Source of the DNA: Phytoseiulus persimilis
Taxonomy: Eukaryota; Arthropoda; Arachnida; Mesostigmata; Phytoseiidae
DNA length: 64,000 bases
Reading direction: 5' to 3'
NCBI GenBank assembly: GCA_037576195.1
Contig: CM075102.1
Coordinates: 10,044,001 to 10,108,000 of the forward strand
The position numbers and the translations under genes are program-made. The notes below the pieces were generated by a model. The model was not told where the DNA came from and did not search any database. It saw only the letters and a list, made by a program, of their open reading frames with translations. Of the stretch, positions 33,180 to 46,200 are shown in pieces. Numbering within the stretch: the stretch's first letter is position 1; each line of letters starts with the position of its first letter.

Positions 33180-35910
33180 CTGCAAGGTAGAAGGGAAGGA
33201 GGAGTGGCCACAAACCTAGTACAGAGGGTCAAGTATGGGGAGGCAAGGGCACAATTGAAGGTAGGGATTGGTCAGTCCGAGAAGAGGGCCTCGAGGGAAC
33301 TCTTCGGGGGAGTGGAGAGGGACGATTAGGAAGAACCGCACATGGTTGTCTTCGGGAAACTAGCATGGGAAACTATTCAGGAGCTTTTACCAGAGCTGGA
33401 TGAAAGAGGGAACCGTACATGAGGGGAACGAGAAGTGTGGAAACGTGGAGTTGGCCCACGAGGTAACTCCACACGAAATGATCCGAGCAGCTGACGGACT
33501 GGCGGATGGGAAGGTGCCAACGCCGGACGGAGTTCCCGCGGAGGTGGTCGAGCTTCTGGCCCGAACTGGTGTGCGATATGTTAAACAAAATATCGAGGGA
33601 GGAGGCCTTCTCGGGGGTGGGAGAGCGCGGGGCTGGTGCTGATACCGTAGGCGGGGGAGCTCAGGCCGATCTTCCCTTCAAATACCATGGGTGAACTCTT
33701 CGAGAAGGTTATCGTGGAAGGCGTCGACGGGGAAATCGAGGAGCTGAGGGGGAACAATATGGGTTCAGGAGGGGATTATCAACAGTGGACGCGATGAGGT
33801 TGGATTTTAAGAAGGTAGTGCAGGCAGGAGAGGGAAGGAAGCTCCAAGCCGAGAGGTTTCGTTCTGTTGGTTTAGCTGAATGTGAAGAATGCTTTCAGCT
33901 CACTGGAGTTGGGGGAGATTCTGTAGGAACTAGTGGAAAGGGGCTTCTCCGGTATCGGTTTCGAAATGAAAAAGTAGCATCTCTGAGTCGCAAATTTTCT
34001 GGCCCAATTTCGTTCTGGCCGTAACCTTGTCAGCTCTTCGATTTTTTGTTTCCAAAACCAGGAACGTTTACCAGATAGAGGATTTCGGGGAGGTTATTTC
34101 TTTTTTGTTTGAGCGGATGTGAATTAGATTGTGGTCACGGGATGGTTCTGAGAGTGACTCATGTTTCTTTCGAAGTCTTCGCAAAGCTGATCAGGGAAAC
34201 GTCAAACTTTATCGGATCGCATTCGTAGGGGGCGCGTTCGACGAGCAATTGGAGTGATCTTGACGCCCCTAAAAATGGCCCTGCCAATCGGTCAATCTCG
34301 TTTCCTCGCTTTTCCTCACCTGACTCCTCAACGAGGCAGAGCTGAAGGCATTCCGGGTGAGAATGACTCAGAAACGGACGAACTATGCGTATATTGAGTT
34401 GCCGGGTCGACCTGACGTTTTTTTCATTTAAACCATGGAAATTCTTGATAAATACGCTCGCCATTTCTGGAGGACTCCAGATAACTTCAATCGGTTCCCT
34501 GCCAAGTGTCCGGCTTCATTCCGCGCGTTGAAAGCGACCCCGGTGGGTCCGATCTGATGGAATTCGACGTTCCGCTGATCATCTCGACGGAGACCTGAAA
34601 AAAGGGTGATTCTCGAAATCACCTCCTGGCCGCGATGCTCCAGCTAACTCCAGTGGGGAACCGAAATGACCGCCTTGGGATCTCCTATCGATCACTGTTC
34701 GATTTTCGTCACCTTGTATCATCGTATTTGTGGAGAGAGAGGACTCAGCACGGGAGAAGGTGTACATGAAGTCGAGGCGAGGGTTCTGCAGAGTTCCACT
34801 TTCGGATCTACTCGCAAAGTGGAGCCGAGCTGCTGGCGTATGCCGGGGATTCCGCCTTGATGATGACGGGGAAAACGGAAGGGAATGTACGAAGGATTGG
34901 GGGATAGGCCCTGCTGATGATCCATCAAGACATGAGGCGAATCAGCCGGAAGTTGGCTCCGCACAGAACTGGAGAATTATATTGTAACGAGGTTTCCGCT
35001 ATGTGCTAAAGCTCGCTCACAGGACGTCCTAGTGACCTGGGGAAAAGATAGGCCGTCGCTCCCGGAGTTAGTAGGCGAACTCACTCGGACACAGCTCGGA
35101 AGCGTGGAAGGGCGAGGTCTGACGGTTCTCGGGGTGCTGGCGTAGGGAAGGACGGGGCGCGGGGTCAAGCACTCTCAGGGCAGAGCGTCTTGCTTCGACT
35201 CTAAAGCTAGGGCTGTTGGGGTGGAAGAAAGGGACGGGCGTGAGGGTCCACAATTTGACTCCACAGTGTTCGTCTCTTTCTTATTCAATCTCTCCTCTAT
35301 CGCCTCACTCTCGCTCCCTACACGTCTTGCGCTCAGAATCGCTTGCATGTGACGTACAAGTGGTCTCCGCTGACTGCTCTCTGGCTATCTGTCCAGATAC
35401 GGTCGTCTTTGGAGTTCCTCGACTGAATGTGGCTCCCTTGAACTTCATGACAATATCTCATGGAGAATAAAAGGGCGAAGAGGATAGAGCTGAGTTCCGG
35501 AGGGGGGAGGGGATTTGGGGGTGATGCTGGATCGTGGGCTTACGGAATGAGAACATGTCAAATACTAGATGGCGAGGGCAAGGGGACTGGTACGCAGGCT
35601 GGGCATGCGACTGCCGATGGCTAGCGGGGCGCGGGATGAGCAGGGACACCTACTGGCTTTGGTCGCGGAGTCAGCGGAAATGTACGAGGCTCCCACGTGG
35701 GCGCACCTGGTACTCAAGACTCAGAGTGGATGGATGGCTATCCGGGCTTCCCGAAGGACGCTGGCGCTTCGGGCGAGCCGGGCGCACAGCACGGTGTCGG
35801 GGCAACGCAAGTCGTCAGTGGCCAGCTTCAGACCTACATGGTCAAAATCGGTAAAACTATGTCAGAGGCCTTCAAACTGTGTGACTTGAACAAACACGAG
35901 AGGTGATGTA
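33180..35910 (+). mobile_element. Decayed R1-clade non-LTR retrotransposon (LINE)
   Basis: Plus-strand fragments of a LINE polyprotein lie in the expected order but in different frames with stops. They are a linker with QLKVGIGQSEKRASRELFG (about 33245-33310), the first reverse transcriptase block GLADGKVPTPDGVPAEVVEL (about 33496-33552), LFEKVIVEGVDGEIEELRG followed by a YGFRRG-like word (about 33694-33775), and the active-site block LLAYAGDSALMMTGKTEGNV (about 34830-34890). A C-terminal region with YEAPTWAHLVLKT and RASRAHSTVSG follows (about 35680-35805). The usual YADD motif reads YAGD, so a catalytic Asp is lost. About 34000-34600 does not look like LINE and may be a later insertion. The element is dead: frameshifts and in-frame stops (e.g. 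about 34902) are frequent. R1-clade assignment rests on the APTWA and RAHSTVSG-like C-terminal block. Confidence 0.8.
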
Positions 35911-38900
35911 TTGGGGTAGAGTCGTTTTAGGAAGCCGAGAAAACTGTTTATCGCTCCCATGGTAACGAAGTAATGCCAACGAAGTTCCGGCCCTGGGTGC
36001 CGGATCTTCACCGGAATAGTGAAGGTTGGGGAGTTAGAAAGACATTAAGTTTTTGTTGGGTATGCGGCTCCGCGGCTCGGCCGTCTTATAATCAGTTAGT
36101 ACGAAGATGCAGCTAAAGTTAAGCTCCTCCCTCTTGGGAATTTACCTGGATAAGTTGTCACGTGGATGATGCAATACATCAGTGGACTCAGTTACGACCC
36201 GCATAAAAAAGCTCCTTGATTGGATGTGAGCTGCCCAGCTCCGCCGGAATTTCTGTTCGTTGAGATTGCATCGACCTAGAAACTAGCATGCTGGAATGTG
36301 GTCATACCCAAGTAAAAATCTCTTGAAACGCTGAAGAACACAACCATGGAGGACGAAGCCGACCGAGCCAACGGGATGGTTGAAGCCGTACCATGTCCTC
36401 CTCCAGACATTTCCACTTTTTTCAGGGAGCTTCCCTCCCGTTTTCTGTTTCAGAAGGCGGAATCGTCGTAGTACTTTTCTGCCCCGGACTGTACTTATGT
36501 CTCTCGATGATTAGTAAGCGTCTCGAAGGCTCTGCTGTATCGGCAGCCTGTTTTCCATCGAGTACCCAATGAGCCGAGCTGCAGTCCTCCGTGAGTCTAA
36601 GAGCCTCCCCCACGGAATTCGTCCTGACTCTGTTGAATTATCCTAGATTCTCCAGCGTGGAATGGGGCTCCAACGCTTCGAGACCGTAGTCGGCTATGGG
36701 GGCGATCTCTAAGCGGAACAGGTAGATCACCTATTCAAGATATGTGTTGATGAGGCTACCAATCGAACTCCTGGCTACTGCCGTTCTCCGCTATCCACTT
36801 TTCAGATGTTACGCCTTATTGACAGAAAGATTCGAGAGAAAAGCACCTCGTGATTTGTGAGACATCGGACCTGGCAGGTGTTCCCGGCAAATAGAACAGA
36901 ATCGTTTTCCTTGAGAGCTGAATGAATTCGATCAGCCGACCTTGCTGATCCTTGCTGTTCCTAGTCTCGGAAGGCTTCAAACTTCGTTTCGACGACAGAT
37001 CAGTATTGACCGGAGTGTCGAATTCTCCGGCTGGATGCTAGCCGAATTCTCATATCTAGATACAGGAGATTTCGACCTCTTGTTCAGTGTTTTTGTTTAC
37101 TTTTCGCCATTCCTTCTCGAAGTGTCGCAGGTTCGTGTCTTCGAAAGTCGTATCAGAGCCGGGTTTTTCTCCCTGAAGAGCACTCAGCCAACGATGGTTC
37201 GGAGATGAGCGTCAATTGAAAGTCAATATGACTCACTGTACTGATCGGGAATCAGCGACAAAGCTAGTGAGAACAAAATACCAGAGAAATAAACACAGTC
37301 CAAGTCCCAGGCCGAAATTCTGTATCGAGCCCCTAGCGGCTCAACGCGAATCACATCGTGGCGTGTCCAGCGAAAGTTTCCACGTATGATGGCGATGGTT
37401 GCGACGTCGAGCGTTCCTTTCTTCGGAGACGCAGTAATTACGACGCGCCGTCCCTTCCTTCTTTAGTGGGGCCACGCAACTTCATGCCGTTTCTTCTGCA
37501 AAGTTATGACAACTCCCACAAGATTTCCGACGCCTGTCGTCGCGATCTGAGTGCCTCATTTATTCATTTTCAGTGCCTTTCCCAGGATTTGTGGAGCTTC
37601 CTTTCCTGTCGTCTCAGAGTCCGAAACCCCTGACTCCAAGTCACATCCAGAACATGTTCCCACTGTACGCGCTGCGGAATCGAAGAATCGGTACCATTGC
37701 GAGTAGTGTGAAACAAAGTACCCTGGAGCAGTGAGCGCTGAGGACGACTGAAGTATAAGCGTGATTCGGAGATAGAGCATCCTGCTCTCGGGATGGTGTG
37801 TGAATGGAGTCTCGTGGAGATGCTGCCATTCCGTTGAACACGAGCACCCGCGTCTCGTTGAAAACGCCCGAGCCGGTGAACGCGGATGGAAACCATTGTC
37901 ACGTTCACACCAAGGCAGTGGAGTCTCAGAGCTGACTCGCAGTTTTTTTTTCCGTTCGCGACCGACTGCATCGCACTTCATCAATGATTCGGGCTGCCGG
38001 GTTGGTTTTTGCGGAAGCTGAAACGATCACTGATTACAAGCGCGTTACAATGACTCGCGAAAACATCTACTATTTTAAATATCAGACCTTGTGCTCCAGA
38101 AGTCTGTTGGCTTCTCCAACGGCTGGACTCCGGACAAGGACGCGCTCCCACGCTGCTACCGCGAGCTGTCCCCAAATTTTCCATGCATCCCAGGAAGAAT
38201 GTCTTTATCGATCCCGGGTTCCCCTCCGTGGACCCCCGAGAGCAAGGTCAGATTGTTCCCGGGACCACCTCCATCGATCCCGGAAAATATGGCCGCTCCG
38301 ATTCTTGAATCACCTCCGTAGACCCGCACAGGTGGAGTTAAATGATAATCATTTATCAATTCATTCATACATGGGTAGACACTTGGATAGATTGATTATT
38401 TAGGCCTTTTGCCATAGGAAATGGCATACATACTGGAAACATAGAAAATCTCCCGACTCTACTCAATATGGGGTCAGGAGACTCAGCAGCAAGCAAAGTA
38501 GAGCCCTTCGGAGAGTTTTGATATTTCTTCATCTAATTTTCACATCTTGAACGACTTCCGATACTTGATCTGGCATGATGGATGCAGTATACGGTATAAA
38601 TTAAGTTCAGAACAGAACGCGATGGCGAGGCATAGGCTATTTTCGCAACCCGCGCATCTGATGAAAGACAGATCGCCGCATCAGAAGCACTGGTCCTCGA
38701 CAATCTGATCGAGGCAGAATTCTCGAAGGGACATCCATTGGCCGGGCTCCTCATTCGTAGATCTTGTCTTGTCGGAGACGTTTCTGATAATGTTTCTAAA
38801 ACGTGGCGCGATTACTGGTACAAAACCCCACATATTTGAGTGAGTCTCGTCGATAACAGTATCCGTTATGGAACGAACCAAAGACTTGTACGGCCGGAAA

Positions 38901-39234
38901 AGTCCCCCAGGGATGAGTCCTTCAGTATCGAGGAATCGCCTCAAAGAAAGAAGAAACTTCGTTCCGGCCTTTGACGCTCGACATCGGGAAAGATGCGTTG
39001 TTTTCCGTTCTCAGGCGAAGAATTGGCCTAAATCGCTCGAGACAATGCCGAGTGATGGCGTTCGGAGGGGAACGCGACATGAGTCCAATCAGATTAGTGC
39101 TTCCTTGAAAATCGCCTCCGAATATACAAAATTTAGCTTCATGCAAAACATGCGTTTTTTAGGACACGAAGCGAATGAGACTGTTTTGGGTCGGCTTCCC
39201 GACTGACCATAAGTGTGGGTAAACTTCTCGGCTC
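35911..39234. other. Gene-poor stretch
   Basis: No recognised gene. Plus-strand frames near 36344 and 36942, and a minus-strand 87-codon frame at 38681-38944, have some coding character but no motif. A diverged 45-bp repeat patch is annotated separately at 38190-38330. Confidence 0.4.
38190..38330 (+). repeat. Diverged 45-bp repeat, about three units
   Basis: Units with AGGTCAGATTGTTCCCGGGA and GATCCCGGAAAATATGGCCG repeat at 45-base spacing and match, with substitutions, the array at 58.6-63.45 kb. Confidence 0.6.
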
Positions 39235-39309
39235 GTTGGCCGTGTGGCATGAACCAACGCCTTGGGTGCCACGCTAAGCTAGCAATCGCGGGTTCGATCC
39301 CCGGCCGAC
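39235..39309 (+). repeat. tRNA-related sequence, probably the head of a SINE
   Basis: A 75-base stretch has tRNA-like ends: GTTGGCC at the start pairs with GGCCGAC at the end (seven pairs, one G-T). A box-A-like TGGCCGTGTGG lies near the start and a box B GGTTCGATCCC near the end. D and anticodon arms are not clearly formed and the T stem has a mismatch, so a functional tRNA is unlikely. About 150 bases of AT-containing sequence follow and may be the SINE body. No second copy is in the window. Confidence 0.5.
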
Positions 39310-39880
39310 AACAAAAATTTCTTATGCGGTAAAAAGAGGATTTAATTTGTATCAGAATTAAATCTGAACCATCTTAAGACCCAAGCCCACCGCCCGCAAT
39401 GGGATTTGCGAGGCGATAGGGAGTGTTACTGAAGCAATACCGAAAGGTGATCCCGGGACACTTCTGAGGGCTGGCTGAGAGGTTCAGCCGGAAAACAAAG
39501 AAGTGAGGGTAAACTTGTGAGGGGTAGGTTATTCGAAGAGTCCATTATCTTCGCCGAAATGAAGGGTTCGTTATTTGCAGGATTTCAGGGTACTTCAAGG
39601 AATATCGATGCAGACCGGTCACCGGTCTGAAGTCAGAACCCATGCGCACTAGTCAAAGATTTGCGTGTTCTCCTATCCTTAGCTCGGGAAGCATCGCGCG
39701 ACTGTGGCACCCAGGATGGTTCCTCGGACTTTACAAGTTAGACACTCCAGCACGGCAGCCTGAGTGCAGGGCTCCTTCGCCTATTGATTTTCCCCGAGTA
39801 GAACGTCTAACGAAGATGGAAGCCGGTCATTTTTCGTGACCGAATGGAAGAGACAGAGTACGCCAGATCCAGTTTCGCAT

Positions 39881-39886
39881 TTTATT
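39881..39886 (-). promoter_or_regulatory. Probable poly(A) signal of USP48
   Basis: AATAAA on the minus strand, about 330 bases after the USP48 stop codon. Confidence 0.5.
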
Positions 39887-40212
39887 ACGATGAATCCGGG
39901 CTTGGGCTCGAGGGCCACTCAACAACGACGGACTGCGTAGCTCATGTAATTCGATCGGCTATGTGGACCGAACTCACCCAGGTAGAGATGGACGGACTGA
40001 GCAAGGCATAACATCATTGGAATTTCCCGGTAACGGTCCGGAAGCTCTTGAGATCAAGTGCATCGTTGCTGAAGTCATAACGTCAATTGCCGATCAACCC
40101 ATCAACTTCGTGCCTGGATGGAATCGAGGGCATTTCTTATGAACAGAATACTCCAGCGGTGTACCCAGACACATCAACGGCCTGTCGTCAGGGACTCATG
40201 AACCTCTCTTCT

Positions 40213-43200
40213 TTACATACCCCCGAAACCGATTTCCTCTCTAGTGTTCTTCTTCCTCTCCGCATCGCCCTGATCTTCGCGAACGGTGTCTTCCTGAGGA
40301 ATCGCCGCGGTTGAAAAAAAACAGTGTTCTCGAGGAACATTCTCGATGCATCAGTCGACCAATCCTCTTCCAACACAGGAAAATTGGATCCCAATTTGTA
40401 TACTCACAGCGACGTAGAGAATTGAGTCCGCTCTGATCTCGAGCTCCCTGACCTTCACTTCTCCATCGATATCTCTGAGAAGTTTGGTTCCGTTCAAGAT
40501 GACTTGCAAAATCGGGGTGATGTGATGTTTTGCCATTATCTGCAAGGAGTAGGAGTTACCTCAGAGCGTCGTTCTCCGCGTTCATCCCAAGGGGTTCGAA
40601 TCATCGATTAGCACCCAGTGGTCTTCTCTGACGCCACCAAACTCATGGTGCGTCCTGACCAGTGTATTTCGAGGCCTAAGCAGGCGGCTTCGGCCGAAGA
40701 TTCCCCTCGCTTCATGTCGTCCGAAACTCGGGTCAGCATGACTCCTTCGAAGCAATCCGCTACTTTTCATGAAAGCAAGGTTCCCTCTGGAAGCGAGAAT
40801 TACGGTTGGAATTCGCATCAGATAGCTCACCTTGACTTTCAAATCGACGAATGAGTCGTCCGAACTCAGAGTGATGGGTTTGGCGTTGGGGATCCTGCGA
40901 CCCAATCGCGGTCTCTTGACAGCCGGCTGCGAAGAACGGAAATCATCTCGTATTGTCCGGCGAGAACTCAGGTCAGTGTGTTTTGATTTCGAAGTTGACA
41001 CATGCAAGCTCTTGTTCTTACTTCTCTCTTCTCAGGGCTCGAGTCATTCTCGTGGTTGTGGTCATCATCGCCGTCTTGGAGCGCCGAATGTTTCTGGATA
41101 AGTTCGTCGAGAGACAATTTCACGACTGGAATTCCGATGTTCTTGAAATCGGACTGCGCCTTTTCATCTTCGAGCATTCTGAGTTGCGAGCAAACTTCGC
41201 AAGGATCTGTGGGAAGAATCGAACACACGAGATGAATCATCCGACGGTCGACAGACATCGAATCGTCAGTCCACTCAAACTGTACGCACCCGTCTATCGT
41301 TACGCACCTGGAGAAATTTCGAATTTGTCGTCGGTTCTCTGGATCTTTACGAAACTCTCGAGAGAAAAATTCGTACGGAGCACTTCACTCTCTTCTAACG
41401 TGAGGAGAACAACATGTTCAGGAAAAGTTCCGTCTCTTGCGAAAACCAGGCTCTTCCCATGAGAACAAATCAAGGCGTTCGATAGGTTTGTTGGAAGTCC
41501 ATTAGATCTGGTCACCGCTCTCAAATATTTACGAATTATCACAGCCTGGTCGACATGTATAGCGTAGGCCTCCGTCCCTGGTTGCAGGATGTTCTGCCTG
41601 AACTTCGTCAGCCCTTTCAGGCTTCGCCGAAGTATTGAAATTTCATTGGCTCGCTCCGAAGCAATTTCTTTCTCTCTGTCTGACTCGTTCCTGGAAGAGC
41701 AAGACCCGTTCGTAGAGGGAAAGAGCTCCGACTTAATCAGAGTCCGAGTGAGAAATGGAAACGAATACTTCCACTCACAAGCATTTTTGGCATTCGGCGA
41801 TGGTTGTGGGATAGGCCACACAGTGAGGGAACCACTTTCTCAGGATTCCCCATGCTTCCTTCGACACCTTCTTCTTCTCATCGATTGCCAAATTTCCGTG
41901 CGTACAACGAAGTTCCTTATTGAACAGAGCAACGTCTGTTGGCTTCGTTTGTTTCGCACCTGTAGCCGCGAGTATCTGATTTTCTGCCAATTTGGGCCAG
42001 CTTTGCAGACTCTTGCCGTTGACCTTGACAGCGATCAAGCCGGTGTTAATCGGCTATGTGCGCACTGGTACTTATGGGAATCGGATGTGCATAATGTTCA
42101 GATTTTAGCAGCCTCCTTATCAGCAAGGAAATCGAACATACCCAGAACGACTCCTCGCATATACTGTTCTTGAGAAACCCTGAGAAAGCTTTGAAGTCCG
42201 CAGTCAGCTGCGAGAACTGGGCTGCCCGAACTCCAAGCAGAGCAACACATTCGCGGCATAGTTCTTGCGGAACTCTATTGTCCGGCTTCCAAGCATCGCT
42301 GAGCTCATATGTCGCGGAAAACACCTGTAGAAAGAGATGAAGCGCCGCTATCGGATTTTGCGCCTTCCCTAACGATGACACTAGAGGGGATGCCGCATCC
42401 AAGAAGCCGTGACTTCATTCCCTCGCCGCCAGCTAGGCGCAGGAGCCATCTCTGCCAGATGGCAACCTCCTTTGAAACATTTCATTATCATTTTTCTTTA
42501 TTTCATACTTCGGCTTCCACATGGGTTGAGAACGACTTAATCCGAATGATCCAGTCGTGGCTCTGGCTCCTCGGGCACGAGGATTTCACAGTTCGTCTAA
42601 TCGCTCACCGCCGGTGTAAACGGTTGCGAGAACTATCACGAAGAATTCAGTCAAGGGGTTTTGGCGCTTTGCTGGGTTTTCCGGGCCCCTCTCAGAAGGT
42701 TGAACTACATCAAATGATACTCACATCAAGGAGTGAAGCTGCCACGGAGGAGATTACTTTCAGTTTCGACAGTCCTGCGCTCTCCGGTGTGAGTCTCCCG
42801 TGCACGCAGGCGAAGCAATTGGGGAGAGGATCATCTCGGAGCTTGGCTGTCACGTCTTTTTTTGAGCCCGACTTCAAAGCCATCGGTTGTTCTATTGCGT
42901 TGCAGATACTTCTGAAGAGACGCTCTGTCCTCTGCGTGAGAGAAGCTAGAGATTTTCATCAGCCGTCGAACGGGCCAAAACTATCGAGGGAAAAGGGAGC
43001 GAAGGCTGCGACGTGTCAGTTACACAAGAGTTCTTCCACCTATCAGGATCATCCATCCAACTTGAAAATACTCGCCTTTAAAACTTCAGTCAAGTTCGAC
43101 GCGGTCACGAAGCGGTAGTCCTCATCTGGTTTATACGGAAGCTCACTGAATACTTTCTTGATATCCGTCAACAAATTCTGCGCTTTTGTCGTGGACGTAT

Positions 43201-46200
43201 TCCGAATGGACTCAAATACTTCGGCCTTTAGAAAGGTAACAAGATTAAATGAGATTACGAAAGGAGATCAGGTAAAAATGGATTGTCCGCTGAGCTGGTA
43301 CGGCAGCTCGCTGAGTCGAGGCTCGGCGGGGGGAAAACTAGTCTCAGTGGAAGGGGATAGCCTTCTCAACGGGGGAGCTGGATGTTCGTCCCATTCTCTC
43401 GCGATGCAATCGAGCAAGATTTTGGCTAAGGAGGGGAGTCGCAGCATTTCCGTTATCACCTACCAGCTTGGTATTCTCACTGTGCTCCTGCTGGACGATC
43501 CTCTCGAGATATTCGTGCAGTATGAGCTGCGAAGATTTGCGCTCATTTCGTTCACCTCCCTCCGATTCCGCTCTCTCATAGACTAGCATATAAGCACCAG
43601 TGGAAGTAAACGTGTGCTCCTCATTCGCGCCTTTTTCGACAGGCTGTTTCCGTGTTTTGCTGCGCTTCCTTTTGAGCATTTTAACATCGTCGGGCAGCTT
43701 TGGGTCGACTTCCGGAATCGCTACAAGGGAAAGTTTCCGGAGGATAATTAGACTAACGCCGTAGCAAGTAGCCTCGCGGCACACAAATATTCGCCTCAGT
43801 CAGCGGCGTAGCGAGGGTAGGGGTTGGGTGTGAGGGCGACACGAGACGCACACATCTATGAGAGCGGCACTCTCCCAGAACTTGCCTCGCTACGCCAGTG
43901 GCTCCAGCTCATCGGATGAAGTTTCGTGTCGATGAAGAAAGCGCTGTTCCTCGGGCTTACCATGGAGTCCATTCACTGTACCATTTGATATGTCTGGTGT
44001 TGGATAACTGACAGCAGATTCGTGCACAGCTTGCTGCTCATCCTTCTTGAAGCTGTTTTGAGCCTCCCTGGAGCCGTCAGCCACGAACTTTCCGTTCTCG
44101 GGAGCATTTTTCTTTTGCGAAGCTCCATTTTTCCCGTCCACTAGTTCACCTGCCTCTGCGCTCAAATCGGGTCGACCCCTTATCGCGGAAACATTCTCAT
44201 CGTTCAGCCGGTACCACAGTCCGTCGTCACCTGTTCTCACATTGGCAATATAGTGACCCGAATTGGCTGAATGACCGACATGAACCAAGACTGCACGAAG
44301 TTCATACAACTTCTCTCCGTTGCAATCTGAAAGAAGTCAGGAGTAAGGATGCAGTTCAACGAAGTTATACTTCGTTTCTTGACTGAGTTCTAACGAACGC
44401 GACAGACCTTTCAGGTACGGGCCGAGGTCCAACACCTCGGGAAAACGGAGCGCTGTTTGTACTTTCTTCTTAGTTCCGCTTTTCGCATCGTAGCGGTAGC
44501 GCATCAGCTGGAGTGGGGGAAACGGAGTATTTCAGTATGGAGCCCATGAGGCGAGATAGAAACGTGTCACCGTTGTTATTGATACTTTAGTTCTGATTTA
44601 CCTGCAGGTTGAGGGCAGGCGGCATTTCTGTGAACTCTTCGTATGTAACAGCCCCTTTCTTGCTCGCACAAGTTCCGCAGGTGAAATCCCCCTCGATCTT
44701 TCGTCGCTAAAAGAAGATTTGAATAGGATCAAATATCATGAACGAGTTGCACATCCCAGTCACTCCCAAACCATGCCGACGCTGTTCCCGGATGATTCGC
44801 ACCTGCCCCAACGACTTTATACATTGTCGTACATCACGATGACCCTGAACGTTGAGAATCATATTGTAGAAGTCCTGTCGACAGTGTTTGACTGCTCCGC
44901 AGCTCTCACACTGGATCACGGTTGCTTGCTTCCCTCGATAGGCCTCGGCGAGCTCTTTTGCGAGGGCACCGTCTCTGTACGAGCCTTGGGTAAAGAAACA
45001 CAGCTTTCATTATGATTCAAACTCGGGACTGAACATGCTACCCCAAGAATCAGATGGTGTTTTTCAAACGCAAGACTCACGAAGCTGATCAAGTATAACG
45101 TTGAACAAGAGGCCACAGCATTCTGAAGCATCTTGTTGGTAATCCGCGTCCAGGCCAAGAACTTCCACGAGAGCCGTCGGGTCAACGCTTTTCCTGTAGG
45201 CGTAGTCAAGTCGTGGCGGTTAAGGGACGGTTGAGGGATCACTGTCTCCCCGTAATTCACAGTGACCAAGAGCGAAACAGACCTGATTGACTTCAGCAAC
45301 CGCACGAAGATCAGTTGTATATGACCCACTACTGTTTCCGGTAGATCAAAGCCCGGAGAGTCGCCTGGAAATCGAATCGGAGCGTGAAAATATGAGCTCT
45401 GAATTCCGGATCATGACGCATCGATCCCTTGGGAAACATGCTTTTCTCGTGAGTCACAAGAAGCCCTCAACTTACGTTCCCCGCAATCGAGTTCCCTGTT
45501 CCACTTGAAGATCACATCCCGGAATTTAGCATTGTGGAACCAAACCTGGAAATCATGAGCCGTCAACCAGAGCGCTCATCAGCAAATCGAATATCGTGTC
45601 GGTGGAGCTCCTCGGTGCTTTGTCAATTGAATCGTTACCTGTAGAAGACTATTCAAATAGCACGTGGCCCCGAGGTTCTTCAATCCGGCAGGCTCCGATA
45701 AGTCTCTTATATCACAGTTCTTTGTGCTCGCGGTATCATCCAGTTTGATCAGCGAGTGATTCGCCAAATTAAAGCCGCCCATAGCCGAGAGGCACCTTGG
45801 ATTCCCAATGCAGTTTCGCCTGCGAGATTGAATTTGGATGATTCGTTCCAAGCCCCTCCGAGTCTCGGGAAACAACACTCCGTCAAGGAAAAGATCAATC
45901 GGATGAGTTGAAAGATTCATCGAGTGATGGGAGACTCGAACTGGAGTCAGATGCCAGGGTACTAACTTGCAATTGTTTGCCAGGCAGTGATCGAAATTTA
46001 GGCGGTAAGTTTGATGGAGTACCGCATCGGTGACCGCTTCTCCATCCAATCCGTTTGTAGCCCAGGCTACGGCAAGTTGGTCGAACTGGAGCTGAGATGG
46101 GTCTCGTCAAAAAATGACAATCAAATGTTTCTGTCGAAGGCAGCTCCGGAGCGCTGAGCATGTTCATATCCGACCGTCTATCTCGGGCCTCAGTGAGTAG

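Noticed and set aside
38681-38944. 87-codon minus-strand frame (GGLFRPYKSLVRSITDT)
   Set aside because: Somewhat protein-like but no family, no acceptor or donor, and a plus-strand frame of 112 codons overlaps part of it.
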